From Streptomyces sp. NBC_00223 (GTDB lineage: Bacteria > Actinomycetota > Actinomycetes > Streptomycetales > Streptomycetaceae): a stretch of DNA of 64,000 nucleotides. The notes under the pieces are model-generated. The model was not told the origin of the DNA. It did no database searches and saw nothing but the letters and a program-made list of their open reading frames with translations. The stretch is taken from contig NZ_CP108109.1 in assembly GCF_036199905.1 (NCBI RefSeq), forward strand, positions 2,961,501 to 3,025,500, given 5' to 3'. A program made the translations under genes and the position numbers. Positions 55,578 through 64,000 of this stretch are shown here, piece by piece; positions within the stretch are counted from its first letter, which is position 1; each line of letters opens with the position of its first letter.

Positions 55578-56156
55578 TCAAGAGCCGCCATCGCCGCCCA
55601 CTCCGCGCAGCTCATACGTCAAGTAGACGAACTGGTCGGCCCGTTCCACTTCCTTCAGCCTGAGCCTGGACGCGCCCAGCAGCCTGGGCAGCAACGGCGC
55701 CCCCGCACCGAGCGTCACCGGTGCCACCCCGACGATGATCTCGTCCAGCAGCCCCTCGTCGGCGAAGGCGCCGGCGAGCTCACCGCCGCCGACCAGCCAT
55801 ACGTTCCCGCCACCGGCGGCCGCCACCATCGCCTCGTGCACCGGCCGCACGTCGCCGCTCACGAACCTGATGTCCGCGCCCGGCACCGCCGGGAGGTCGT
55901 CCCGGTGCGTGAAGACCCAGCACGGCCGGTCCGCGTACCACTTCCGCCACTCCTCCGGCCGCTCCAGCAGATTCTCGTGCTCCAGCACCCACCGATACGT
56001 CGTCGCCCCCATGGCGAACGCCCCGACCCCCGCCATAAAGGCGTCGAACTGACCGCCCGGCTCCGACTCCACCTCGAAGAGCCAGTCGAGCGAGTCACCC
56101 GGGGCCGCGATGAATCCGTCCATACTCGTCGCTGTGTAGTACTGCGTCTTCGTCAC
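55578..56156 (-). CDS. RibD C-terminal / dihydrofolate-reductase-like protein
   Basis: This 192-residue protein starts at the GTG at 56156 (VTKTQYYTATSMDGFIAAP). The NADPH-binding DHFR-like fold is seen in SMDGFIAAPGDSLDWL, AMGATTYRWVLEH and NVWLVGGGELAGAFADEGLLDEI. These cytosolic proteins are common in actinobacteria; the substrate is unknown. The ribosome site is weak. Confidence 0.88.
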   Translation of the reverse strand: MTKTQYYTATSMDGFIAAPGDSLDWLFEVESEPGGQFDAFMAGVGAFAMGATTYRWVLEHENLLERPEEWRKWYADRPCWVFTHRDDLPAVPGADIRFVSGDVRPVHEAMVAAAGGGNVWLVGGGELAGAFADEGLLDEIIVGVAPVTLGAGAPLLPRLLGASRLRLKEVERADQFVYLTYELRGVGGDGGS

Positions 56157-56445
56157 GGAGCCAGCCTGCCATCCGCCACTGACAACGAACCGTCGCACTC
56201 AAACCGACGATCGTACGAACAGACCCGCACGGTCGGCACCCGTCACCCTTAGGGTCGCGGCGTGCGCGGATCGGCACCCTTGGCGCCGACCTCGTTCGGT
56301 AGGGCGTTGCCTGCGCGGGCCCTGCTCGCCGTCAACAGCGCGTCAGGATTCGGAGCGATCGCGTACAGGAACCGTCAACAGGGTCCGCATCCATGGCGTC
56401 GAGGCTGTCGACTGGAGGTGAACCGGCGGAAGGACGCGATGCGCC

Positions 56446-56922
56446 ATGTACGGAACTTCCCGCGTGGTCGTCGGTATCACCGACTCCGCGCACTCCATGA
56501 CCCTGCTGCGCAAGGCCGCCACCGAGGCCAGGCGGTGCCACTCCGTACTCGTCCCGGTGCTCGCCTGGTACCCCGCCGATGACGACCGGCTCCCCGACTC
56601 ACCCGAGCGGCGTGCACACCGGCAGATGGAGGACCTGGTGACCGACGTCTTCGGCCCCGAGGAACCGGTCGTGGTGAAGGCGGTCGTCATCCGGGCGCGG
56701 AGTCTGGGTGAGGCTGTCGCGGAGGTGGCCTCGCGCCCGGGCGATGTCGTCTTCTCGATGCCCACCCGTCTCCTCCTGTGGCACAGGCTGCTGGGAGCGC
56801 CCGCGACACGGTGGGCAAGCCCCCGCGCAGCCCCGCGGAAGCGTCCCGGGCGGCCCGCCCGCCCCGCAGAACCCGGCCGGGGCGAGCGGCCCGAGCGCAA
56901 TACCCCGGCCGCGTTCCACTGA
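56446..56922 (+). CDS. Divergent universal-stress-protein-like protein
   Basis: This 158-residue protein has a USP-like start (RVVVGITDSAHSMTLLRKAATEARRCHSVLVPVLAW) and a late strand DVVFSMPTRLLLWHRLLGAP. The usual GxxGx8-9GS ATP loop is not recognisable, so nucleotide binding is doubtful. The last 40 residues are a basic Pro-rich tail that may reflect a frameshifted or degraded end. It lies next to the KimA-like transporter gene on the opposite strand. Confidence 0.65.
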   Translation: MYGTSRVVVGITDSAHSMTLLRKAATEARRCHSVLVPVLAWYPADDDRLPDSPERRAHRQMEDLVTDVFGPEEPVVVKAVVIRARSLGEAVAEVASRPGDVVFSMPTRLLLWHRLLGAPATRWASPRAAPRKRPGRPARPAEPGRGERPERNTPAAFH

Positions 56923-56944
56923 CGGGCGGGGCCGAACCCGCCGC

Positions 56945-56982
56945 CCTCAGGGCGCGAACCGGATCCTCAGGGCGCGAACCCG
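56945..56982. repeat. Two copies of a CCTCAGGGCGCGAACCGG repeat
   Basis: Adjacent copies (56945-56962 and 56964-56982) differ from the repeats at 31675-31776 mainly in CCTCAGGGC versus CCTAAGGAC. They fill the gap between the USP-like and permease genes. Confidence 0.65.
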
Positions 56983-56992
56983 CCCGGCCGGC

Positions 56993-59029
56993 TCAGTCGT
57001 CGAGCCGTTCCAGAGGCGCTCCGGCGGCCGCCGCCTCGGACAGTTCCTCGCCTGCCTCGACCACGTCGAACGGCACGATCGTCGCGACCACTTGCGGCAC
57101 CCTGCCGACCGCCCGGGCGATGTGGTCGGCGGTGCGCCGGTGCAGCAGGCGGCCGAGCACCGGGGAGTAGTTGCGCTCGGGGATGAGCAGGGTGATCTGG
57201 TCACGGCCGTCACTGGTCCTGCGGTTGACCAGTTCGATCAGGGAACGGCTGATCCGGCGGTCCGGGCACTCGACGATCTCCAGCGGGAGGTCGCCCACGT
57301 CGGCCGTCTCCCACCGCGCGCTCAGCCGTTTGGCCTCGCGCGCGTCGACCATGACGTGGATCGCGCGGATCTCCGCGGGGCGCAGCGAGCGGGCGTAGCG
57401 GATCGCCTTGAGCACGGCGAGGTCGAGGCGGTCCACCAGCACGTACATGACCTGACGGTGGTCACGCGGCCGGGTGGCGCCGGCGGGGGCGGTGGCCAGC
57501 GCTGCCGCCTCCTCGCGGTAGCGCTTGTTGACCTTGATCAGCGCCCAGACGCCGACCGGGAAGACCACGACCACCACCCAGGCGCCCTCGGTGAACTTGG
57601 TGACCGCGAAGATCAGCGCCACCAGCAGTGACACTCCGCAGGCCAGGGCGTTGACCGCGGTCTTGAGCCGCCACCGGCCCTCGCGCAGGACCAGGTGGTG
57701 CCGTACGAGCCCCGCCCCGGCCATGGTGAAGCCGGAGAACACACCGATGGCGTACAGGCCGACCAGCGAGTTCAGACTGCCTTTGGTGGCGACCAGCAGG
57801 CCGATCGAGACGACGGTCAGGACGATGATCCCGTTGGAGAACGCCAGCCGATGCCCGCGCCGGGTGAGCTGGCGGGGCAGGAAGGAATCCTCGGCGACGA
57901 AGCTGGCCAGGAACGGGAAGCCGTTGAACGAGGTGTTCGCGCCTGTGTAGAGGACGAGCGCGGTGGCGAGTTGCACGAAGACCAGAGCGGCGTTTCCGTA
58001 CCAGCTGTCGCCGAACGCCCATCCGGCCTCCTGGGAGACGACCGTGGGGGTCTGCGCCAGGTACGGCACGGCGTGGGTGATGTGCGCGAGCAGGGAGACG
58101 CCGAGCACGCCGGTGCCCAGGAGGCACGACATCGCGACCATGGTGCGGCGGGCGTTGCGGCCCTGGGGGTTGCGGAAGGTGCTGACTCCGTTCGAGATCG
58201 CCTCAAGACCGGTGAGCGAGGAGCCACCGTTGGCGAAGGCCCGCAGCAGGATCAGAAGCGAAGCACCGTAGAAGAAGCCGTTCGCGTCGGTTCCCAGCGG
58301 GACCATGCCGGGTGTGTGGACGTCGATACGGGTGTGGTCGCCGGACAGGAAGCGGGTGAAGCCGGTGACGATGAGCAGGGCCATCGCGGACATGAACAGA
58401 TAGGCGGGCAGCGCGAAGGACCGCCCCGCCTCCCGGATGCCCCGCAGATTGCCCCAGCACAGCAGCAACACCACGGCCACCGTGATGTACAGCTTGTGGT
58501 CGTCGAGCACGGACAGCCGGGCGTCGCCCCAGAGCAGATGCACCAGGGAGACGAGGGCGTCGGTGCCCGCGGCCGCCTGGACGGCGACCGTGACGACGTA
58601 GTCGATCAGCAGCGCCACGGCGGCGACCTGCGCGACCCGGGGACCGAAGTTCTCACGGGCGACGACGTAAGACCCGCCCGCCCGGGTGTAGGCCATTACC
58701 ACGTCGCGGTACGACAGTGTCAGCAGAAGCAGCACGCACAGGATGGCGACAGTCAGCGGAATCAGCGCCGTGAACGCGGCGATGCCGATGGCCGGGATCA
58801 GTACGACCAGCATCTGTTCGGAGCCGTACGCCATGGACGATATGCAGTCCGAGGCGAGCACACCGAGCGCGACCGGGTTGGACAGCCGCTCCTCGCCGAG
58901 CCGCTCGGTGACCAGCGGCTTGCCGAGCAACCGTTTCTTCAGCCGGTAGCCGGGACTCTCCGGGAACTGCGGGCGACCGGGGGCCTCGACCGTTCCGGAG
59001 GCGCCCGCGGCGCGGGTCGTGCTGGCCAT
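56993..59029 (-). CDS. KimA-like APC-family potassium transporter
   Basis: This 678-residue protein has about 12 transmembrane segments (residues 50-480), starting with the family-typical LSNPVALGVLASDCISSMAYGSEQML. A C-terminal cytoplasmic USP-like domain of about 170 residues (MYVLVDRLDLAVLKAIRYARSLRP...TLLIPERNYSPVLGRLLHRRTADHIARAV) follows. KimA imports K+ with protons. The divergent kdpDE genes, which sense potassium limitation, support a K+ role. There is no room for a kimA-type riboswitch in the leader. The substrate is inferred from family and context. Confidence 0.85.
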   Translation of the reverse strand: MASTTRAAGASGTVEAPGRPQFPESPGYRLKKRLLGKPLVTERLGEERLSNPVALGVLASDCISSMAYGSEQMLVVLIPAIGIAAFTALIPLTVAILCVLLLLTLSYRDVVMAYTRAGGSYVVARENFGPRVAQVAAVALLIDYVVTVAVQAAAGTDALVSLVHLLWGDARLSVLDDHKLYITVAVVLLLCWGNLRGIREAGRSFALPAYLFMSAMALLIVTGFTRFLSGDHTRIDVHTPGMVPLGTDANGFFYGASLLILLRAFANGGSSLTGLEAISNGVSTFRNPQGRNARRTMVAMSCLLGTGVLGVSLLAHITHAVPYLAQTPTVVSQEAGWAFGDSWYGNAALVFVQLATALVLYTGANTSFNGFPFLASFVAEDSFLPRQLTRRGHRLAFSNGIIVLTVVSIGLLVATKGSLNSLVGLYAIGVFSGFTMAGAGLVRHHLVLREGRWRLKTAVNALACGVSLLVALIFAVTKFTEGAWVVVVVFPVGVWALIKVNKRYREEAAALATAPAGATRPRDHRQVMYVLVDRLDLAVLKAIRYARSLRPAEIRAIHVMVDAREAKRLSARWETADVGDLPLEIVECPDRRISRSLIELVNRRTSDGRDQITLLIPERNYSPVLGRLLHRRTADHIARAVGRVPQVVATIVPFDVVEAGEELSEAAAAGAPLERLDD

Positions 59030-59104
59030 GGAAGGGCATCCGATCGGCTGAGCGGTGAGTGAGCCTCCCCATCTCTACTCCTCGGTGCCAGGGCGAATCG
59101 GACA

Positions 59105-59121
59105 TCCTAGGACGCGAACGG
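59105..59121. repeat. Single copy of the GGACGCGAACGG-type repeat
   Basis: TCCTAGGACGCGAACGG lies in the divergent kimA-like/kdpD region and matches the repeats at 31675-31776 with one base missing. Confidence 0.55.
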
Positions 59122-59292
59122 GGGATCTTAGCGCTTTCCTGACGCCGGTCGGAGCAGTGCGGCCGAGTACCCGACCGTATGCTCGAATCGGGTCGGCGGC
59201 GACGGTCCGCGACCGGGGTACCCGTCATGGGCCGCCCGGCGCGGACACGGGAACAGCGGGGCGCGGAGACTCGGGAACCAGGACGGATGGCC

Positions 59293-61980
59293 ATGGCACG
59301 CGGCAGTCTCCGCATCTACCTCGGTGCCGCCCCTGGTGTCGGCAAGACGTACGCGATGCTCCGCGAGGCCCACCGGCGCGCCGCCCGTGGCACCGACGTG
59401 GTCGTCGCCCTGGTCGAGGACCACGGCCGGCCCCGCACCCGGGAGCTGCTGAGCGGCCTCGACACGGTCCCGCGCCGCCCCGTACGGCCCCAGGGCGCGG
59501 AACCAGGCGGAGGTGCCCCCGACGACCGCGAACACGGCGACCTGGACCTCGACGCCGTACTGGCCCGCCGCCCCCGGATCGCGCTGGTCGACGAACTCGC
59601 CCACACCAACGCGCCCGGCGGCAGGCACGCCAAACGCTGGCAGGACGTCGAAGAGCTGCTGGAAGCCGGTGTGAACGTGATCTCCACGGTCGGCATCGAG
59701 CATCTGGAGTCGCTCGGCGACGTGGTCGAGGGCATCACCGGGGTGCGGCCCCAGGAGACCGTTCCGGACGAGGTGGTCAGGCGCGCCGACCAGATCGAGC
59801 TGATCGACATGGACCCGGCCGCGCTGCGCCGCCGCGTCGCGCACGGCAATGTCTACGCGCCCGACCAGGCCGACGCGGCGCTCTCGCGCTTCTTCCGCCC
59901 CGGCAACCTCACCGCGCTGCGGGAGCTGGCGCTGCTGTGGACCGCGGACCGGGTGGACGAGTACCTGCGCCGTTATCGCGCCGAACACGGCATCGCCGAC
60001 GCCTGGCAGGCCCGCGAGCGCATCGTCGTGGGGCTCACCGGCGGCCCCGAGGGCGCCACCCTGATCCGGCGAGCGGCCAGGATCGCCGCAAAGGGTTCGG
60101 GGAGCGAACTGCTGGCCGTGCACGTGGTGAGCGCCGGCGGCCGGACCAGGACTCCCGGGCAACCGCGGCCGGCCGGGCCGTCGTCCGACGAACTCGGCCG
60201 ACAGCGGCGCCTGGTGGACGACGTCGGCGGCAGCTTCCACGCGGTGCTCGGCGACGACGTGCCCGGCGCGCTGCTGGACTTCGCCCGCGGCGCCGACGCC
60301 ACGCAGATCGTGCTCGGCTCCAGCCGCCGAAGGACGTGGCAGTACGTGCTCGGGCCCGGCGTCGGCGCCACCGTGGCGCGGGAGTCCGGGGACATCGACG
60401 TGCACATCGTCACCCACGAGCACGCCGCCGCGGGGCGGCCCCGGCTGCCCGGGCGACTGCCCGTCAACCTCGGCCGGGCGCGAGCGGTCGCCGGATGGCT
60501 GCTCGGCTGCGGCGGACCGGTGCTGCTCACCCTGCTGCTGACACGAGGAGTGGGCGACCCGGGGCTGCCCACCGCGCTGCTGCTCTTCCTCACCCTGACC
60601 GTCGGCGCCGCGCTCGTGGGCGGTGTCTTCCCCGCGGTCGCCGCGGCCCTGCTCGGCTCCTTGCTGCTCAACTACTACTTCGCGGCCCCTACCCACACCT
60701 TCACCATCTCCAACCCCCGCAACCTGCTGGCGCTCGTGATCTTCGTGGCGGTCGGCATCGCCGTGGCCTCCGTGGTGGACCTGGCGGCCCGCCGTGCCCA
60801 GCAGGCGGCGCGCAGCCGCGCGGAGTCGGAGGTCCTCAGCTACCTGGCGGGCAGTCTGCTGCGCGGCGAGGACACGCTCACCGTGCTGCTGAACCGTATC
60901 CGCGAGACCTTCGGCACCGAATCGGTGGCGCTCCTCGAACACGGCGAGGACCGGCAGGGCTGGCGCTGCGCCGCCTCTGTGGGCCCGCGTCCGGCCACCG
61001 GGCCCGAGGACGCCGACGTGGAGGTGCCGGTTGGCGAGAGCCTGGTCCTGGCGCTCAGCGGCCGGGTGCTGCCCGCGGCGGACCGCCGGCTGCTCGGCGC
61101 GTTCGCCGCCCAGAGCGCCGCGCTGCTGGAGCGCCAGCGCCTGGCGCGGCAGGCCGCGGAGGCCCGGCGGCTGGCCGAGGGGAACCGTATTCGCACCGCC
61201 CTGCTCGCCGCCGTGTCGCACGACCTCCGCACGCCGCTGACCGGGATCAAGGCCGCGGTCAGTTCGCTGCGGTCGGACGAGGTGGACTGGGACCCGCGGG
61301 ACGAGGCCGAACTGCTCGCCGGGATCGAGGCGGGCGCGGACCGGCTCGATCATCTGATCGGCAATCTGCTCGACATGAGCCGGCTGCGTACCGGCACCGT
61401 CGATCCTTTGATGCGGGACGTGGGACTCGACGAGGTGGTGCCCGCCGCGCTGACCGACGTGCCGTCCGACGCCGTACGCCTCGACGTCCCCGAGACCGTA
61501 CCCATGGTGCGCGCCGACCCCGGGCTGCTGGAGCGGGCGGTGGCCAACCTGGTGGAGAACGCGGTGAAGTTCAGCCCGGCGGACCGTCAGGTCGTGGTGC
61601 GGGCCGACCCTTTGCGCCTTCCGGAGGGACGACGGGTCGAGGTACGAATCATCGACCGCGGGCCCGGCGTCCCCGACGAGGCGAAGGAGTACATCTTCGA
61701 GCCCTTCCAGCGGCACGGCGACCCGCCGCCCGGCAGCGGAGGCGTCGGGCTCGGGCTCGCGGTCGCCCGTGGATTCGCCGAGGTGATGGGCGGCAGCCTG
61801 AGCGCGGAGGACACGCCGGGAGGCGGGCTGACGATGGTGCTGACGCTGCGGTGCTCGGCGGGGCCGGGCGGGGCCTCCACAGGGGCGGTCGGTCCGGCTT
61901 CCCCATCCGGACCGACCGCGATGACCGATGCGACCGATACAACCGCTCCGACCGAAGGAAAGGCGGTGCCCAACCCGTGA
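59293..61980 (+). CDS. kdpD: Sensor histidine kinase KdpD
   Basis: This 895-residue kinase probably starts at the ATG at 59293 (AGGA 9 bases upstream; ATG at 59287 is an alternative). The N-terminal KdpD domain has Walker A LGAAPGVGKTYAML and VDELAHTNAPGGRHAKRWQD, followed by a USP domain (about 255-375) and four transmembrane segments (about 395-500). The GAF-like region and kinase core carry VSHDLRTPLTGIKAA, NLVENAVKFSP and GGVGLGLAVARGF. It senses K+ limitation or salt stress. The tail (DATDTTAPTEGK) is a Thr/Asp-rich addition. kdpFABC is not next to it. Confidence 0.95.
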   Translation: MARGSLRIYLGAAPGVGKTYAMLREAHRRAARGTDVVVALVEDHGRPRTRELLSGLDTVPRRPVRPQGAEPGGGAPDDREHGDLDLDAVLARRPRIALVDELAHTNAPGGRHAKRWQDVEELLEAGVNVISTVGIEHLESLGDVVEGITGVRPQETVPDEVVRRADQIELIDMDPAALRRRVAHGNVYAPDQADAALSRFFRPGNLTALRELALLWTADRVDEYLRRYRAEHGIADAWQARERIVVGLTGGPEGATLIRRAARIAAKGSGSELLAVHVVSAGGRTRTPGQPRPAGPSSDELGRQRRLVDDVGGSFHAVLGDDVPGALLDFARGADATQIVLGSSRRRTWQYVLGPGVGATVARESGDIDVHIVTHEHAAAGRPRLPGRLPVNLGRARAVAGWLLGCGGPVLLTLLLTRGVGDPGLPTALLLFLTLTVGAALVGGVFPAVAAALLGSLLLNYYFAAPTHTFTISNPRNLLALVIFVAVGIAVASVVDLAARRAQQAARSRAESEVLSYLAGSLLRGEDTLTVLLNRIRETFGTESVALLEHGEDRQGWRCAASVGPRPATGPEDADVEVPVGESLVLALSGRVLPAADRRLLGAFAAQSAALLERQRLARQAAEARRLAEGNRIRTALLAAVSHDLRTPLTGIKAAVSSLRSDEVDWDPRDEAELLAGIEAGADRLDHLIGNLLDMSRLRTGTVDPLMRDVGLDEVVPAALTDVPSDAVRLDVPETVPMVRADPGLLERAVANLVENAVKFSPADRQVVVRADPLRLPEGRRVEVRIIDRGPGVPDEAKEYIFEPFQRHGDPPPGSGGVGLGLAVARGFAEVMGGSLSAEDTPGGGLTMVLTLRCSAGPGGASTGAVGPASPSGPTAMTDATDTTAPTEGKAVPNP

Positions 61981-62672
61981 CCAGGGTCCTGGTGGTGGAC
62001 GACGAACCGCAGCTCGTCCGCGCCCTTGTGATCAACCTCAAGGCCCGCAAGTACGACGTCGACGCCGCTCCCGACGGGGCCACCGCGCTGAGGCTGGCCG
62101 CTGCCCATCACCCGGATGTGGTCCTGCTCGACCTGGGACTGCCCGACATGGACGGCGCCCAGGTGATCCGGGGGCTGCGCGGCTGGACACGTGTGCCGAT
62201 CATCGTCCTGTCGGCCCGTCATACGTCCGACGAGAAGGTTCTCGCCCTGGACGCGGGTGCGGACGACTACGTCACCAAGCCCTTCGGCATGGACGAGTTG
62301 CTGGCCCGGCTGCGCGCCGCCGTCCGCCGTGCCGAACCGGTCGCCGCGTCGGGTTCGGGCCTGGGTGAGGACGCGGTGGTCACGACCGACGCCTTTACCG
62401 TCGATCTGGCGGCCAAACGTGTCCGCCGCAATGGTTCCGACGTCCGCCTCACCCCCACCGAATGGCACCTGCTGGACATCCTGGTCCGCAATCCCGGCCG
62501 CCTGGTCGGCCAGACCCGCCTCCTCCAGGAGGTCTGGGGCCCTGCCTACGGGACCGAGACCAACTACCTCCGCGTCTACATGGCCCAACTGCGCCGCAAA
62601 CTCGAACCCGACCCCTCCCGCCCCCGCCACCTCATCACCGAACCGGGGATGGGCTACCGCTTCGAGCCCTAG
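61977..62672 (+). CDS. kdpE: OmpR-family response regulator KdpE
   Basis: This 231-residue protein starts at the GTG at 61977, overlapping the kdpD stop by 4 bases. The receiver has VLVVDDEPQ, the phosphoacceptor in VVLLDLGLPDMDG and Lys in YVTKPFGMDEL. The winged helix is LTPTEWHLLDILVRNPGRLVGQTRLLQEVWGPAYGTETNYLRVYMAQLRRKLEPDPSRPRHL, strongly KdpE-like. It may control the divergent KimA-like gene. Confidence 0.95.
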   Translation: MTRVLVVDDEPQLVRALVINLKARKYDVDAAPDGATALRLAAAHHPDVVLLDLGLPDMDGAQVIRGLRGWTRVPIIVLSARHTSDEKVLALDAGADDYVTKPFGMDELLARLRAAVRRAEPVAASGSGLGEDAVVTTDAFTVDLAAKRVRRNGSDVRLTPTEWHLLDILVRNPGRLVGQTRLLQEVWGPAYGTETNYLRVYMAQLRRKLEPDPSRPRHLITEPGMGYRFEP

Positions 62673-62726
62673 AAAGGCCCCCCGAAGTCCCTCGACCGAC
62701 CACGACAGCGGTACAGAACGGTCGCC

Positions 62727-63023
62727 TTGGACGTGCCGCCGACCGCGGACCTCCAGCGGATCCGCGAGCTCTTGGAGCCCGGCGAGGCGATGAAGTGGTG
62801 GCACTGGGAGGAAGGTCGCGTCACCGCTGCGTGGACGGCCACGGCTACGGGACGAGCTGCGCCCGGGGCGCGGCTGGTCGTGCCCGTACGGTCCGCCCCC
62901 GAAACAGGCAGCGGGCCATCGGGCGGGTCCCTCAGAGCCAGTCCCTCTTCGGACGCCCCATCGAACACGCCTAGGAAACGACAAGATCCCGCCCGGTCTT
63001 CACGACCGGCCGGGATCTCATGA
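62727..63023 (+). pseudogene. Doubtful ORF, possible gene remnant
   Basis: A frame starting at a TTG encodes about 98 residues. The first 35 (TADLQRIRELLEPGEAMKWW) look protein-like; the rest is Ser/Pro/Arg-rich and runs into the terminator hairpin of the opposite strand. There is no ribosome site. It may be a broken gene or chance. Confidence 0.25.
62984..63018 (-). terminator. Terminator after tRNA-Ala
   Basis: AGATCCCGCCCGGTC (62984-62998) pairs with GACCGGCCGGGATCT (63004-63018) with one mismatch and a 5-base loop. On the minus strand it is followed by TGTCGTTT. Confidence 0.8.
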
Positions 63024-63058
63024 ACTCTTCCTGATTCAACTCAAGAACAGTCGTGTTG

Positions 63059-63132
63059 TGGACCTGAGGGGATTCGAACCCCTGACCCCCTCGATGCGAA
63101 CGAGGTGCGCTACCGGACTGCGCCACAGGCCC
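63059..63132 (-). tRNA. tRNA-Ala (anticodon CGC)
   Basis: The minus strand folds as a cloverleaf: acceptor GGGCCTG/CAGGTCC with one G:U, anticodon arm CCTCG-TTCGCAT-CGAGG, T arm AGGGG-TTCGAAT-CCCCT, discriminator A. It reads GCG. No CCA is encoded; no integrase is nearby. Confidence 0.95.
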
Positions 63133-63232
63133 TTGCAACGAGGAAAACTCTAGCATCCCGCCGAGGGTGGTCGTGAACGCGATATCGGCTGGTCCGCGCG
63201 GGCCGAGCGGCGCCGGGCCGGGCGGACCGGGG

Positions 63233-64000
63233 TCATTCGTTGGCCGCGCGGGGGCGGTCGGAGTCGGCGTACTGGTCGAAGAGGGGCGTACGGGCTGCTG
63301 TGCGCGGCCGGCGGGCCGGGGGCTGCTGCTCCCGGGGTTCACGGCCGTCGCGCGCCTCGCGGGGCTCACGGGAGGGCGCGGGGTCCGTAGGCGTCGTACC
63401 GGAGCGCGCGGAACTCCATGTGTCAGGAGCGCCGAGGTCGATGCCACCAGGGGTGCGAGGGGCCACCGGGGCGGTCACGTAGGTGGGCAACGGGACCGGT
63501 ACGGGGTCCCAGCCGTCGTCGGCGGTCTGCTGGGCGCGCTGCTGGTCGACCCACTCCGCGTGGTCGGTCTGCTCGACGAGAGCGCGACGGTCGGCGGTGC
63601 GCGGCGAGGGCGCCGGTGCGACGGCGGGAGCCGGGGCAGGAGCGGCGGGCGCCGGAGGACGCTCCTCCTGGGCGGCGGGCGCGGGGGGCGCCGGGCGGGA
63701 CCGCAGGCGCCGAGCGGCCTCCGCCGCGTGACGCTGGTCGAGCCGCACCTCGAAACGGCGCCGTTCCTGCCGCCGCATCTGCGCGATGTACAGGGTGAGC
63801 AGGACCGCGGGGAGGGCCGGTGCCCAGAGCAGCGCGATGCCGCCGACAGCCGCCACGACGGCCCCGGCGGTAAAGGCGACGAAGAGCAGCGTGGTCGTAC
63901 GGCGTCGGCGCGCCAGCACCTTGGCGCGCGGATTGGGCGACTGCGGGTGAGCGGACTGGTGCTGCTGATGCGAGACGGGCTGCGGCGGTGTCACGTCCGA
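63233..64000 (-). CDS. sepX: Divisome protein SepX/GlpR, C-terminal part (5' end outside window)
   Basis: The frame stays open to the right edge, so at least 255 residues are visible. A membrane segment pair lies in TLLFVAFTAGAVVAAVGGIALLWAPALPAVLLTLYIAQ, preceded by VLARRRRTT. A conserved block DRRALVEQTDHAEWVDQQ...DGWDPVPVPLPTYVTAPVAP...IDLGAPDTWSSARS and the end RTPLFDQYADSDRPRAANE match Streptomyces SepX/GlpR. The N-terminal membrane helix of the family must lie outside the window; the GTG at 63994 is unlikely to be the start. SepX helps FtsZ-based septation. Confidence 0.85.
   Translation of the reverse strand, partial: SDVTPPQPVSHQQHQSAHPQSPNPRAKVLARRRRTTTLLFVAFTAGAVVAAVGGIALLWAPALPAVLLTLYIAQMRRQERRRFEVRLDQRHAAEAARRLRSRPAPPAPAAQEERPPAPAAPAPAPAVAPAPSPRTADRRALVEQTDHAEWVDQQRAQQTADDGWDPVPVPLPTYVTAPVAPRTPGGIDLGAPDTWSSARSGTTPTDPAPSREPREARDGREPREQQPPARRPRTAARTPLFDQYADSDRPRAANE

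Larger units (their letters stand above)
62673..63058. other. Region between kdpE and tRNA-Ala
   Basis: These 386 bases hold one doubtful short ORF, the hairpin at 62984-63018 and no other feature that I could support. Confidence 0.5.

Noticed and set aside
59030..59178. Possible c-di-AMP (ydaO/kimA) riboswitch before the KimA-like gene
   Set aside because: The leader is short, and I could not find the paired elements of that aptamer; only a dispersed repeat copy and a weak -10 are visible.
61880..61975. Possible frameshift at the end of kdpD
   Set aside because: The Thr/Asp-rich tail is in frame and ends in a clean GTGA overlap with kdpE, so it is a low-complexity extension.
59055..62672. 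A 1205-codon frame ending in KdpE that seems to fuse a long N-terminal region to it
   Set aside because: The upstream part is an out-of-frame reading of kdpD; KdpE starts at the GTG at 61977.

Overview
The window is chromosomal DNA from a high-GC actinobacterium, almost certainly Streptomyces or a close member of the Streptomycetaceae. The evidence is the very high GC content with GC-rich third codon positions, frequent GTG starts behind GGAGG-type ribosome sites, a galTEK operon, a divergent tamR/tam pair, a CebR box in front of a secreted GH6 cellulase, a protein O-mannosyltransferase, and a SepX-like divisome protein at the right edge.

Left part (1-36 kb) is mostly housekeeping. It opens with two adjacent proteins that fuse toxin-like domains (a WHH-type nuclease-like region, a deaminase-like domain) to SUKH immunity-type domains. 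A coiled-coil DivIVA/FilP-like protein, an orphan histidine kinase and PEP carboxylase (ppc) follow. Next come an unusual LuxR-type response regulator, tamR/tam, and the leftward series glmU, prs, rplY, pth and a small membrane protein. A tRNA-Gln precedes an acyl desaturase with its TetR partner and tandem operator palindromes. The galTEK operon, a response regulator lacking the phosphoacceptor Asp, a PQQ-propeller membrane protein and an ABC-F protein come next. An IS4-type element has landed in a GGGGGTACCCCC palindrome between the ABC-F gene and ispE. rsmA, tatD and rsmI follow, then pmt and a MecA_N-type penicillin-binding protein read rightward.

Middle part (36-56 kb) is more accessory. 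It has an EamA transporter remnant, a serine hydrolase-SDR pair, the GH6 cellulase under a CebR box, a KstD-like FAD dehydrogenase and a tricorn-type S41 protease with an acidic insertion. A small hydrophilic protein sits behind a SigB-like promoter. A three-gene operon (Baeyer-Villiger-type monooxygenase, alpha/beta hydrolase, SDR) is divergent from a MerR regulator and looks like a complete alcohol/ketone cleavage route. A DUF2630-GNAT pair and an Ada/AlkA fusion overlapping ogt (alkylation repair) follow. A TetR gene with a large palindrome and a RibD-type reductase end this part.

Right part (56-64 kb) groups potassium- and stress-related genes: a USP-like protein, a KimA-like K+ permease divergent from kdpDE without kdpFABC, then tRNA-Ala(CGC) and the C-terminal part of SepX/GlpR. 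Core genes use short spacings or 4-nt stop/start overlaps (galT-galE-galK, the monooxygenase-hydrolase-SDR operon, alkA-ogt, kdpD-kdpE). No CRISPR array, rRNA operon, prophage or biosynthetic gene cluster was seen.
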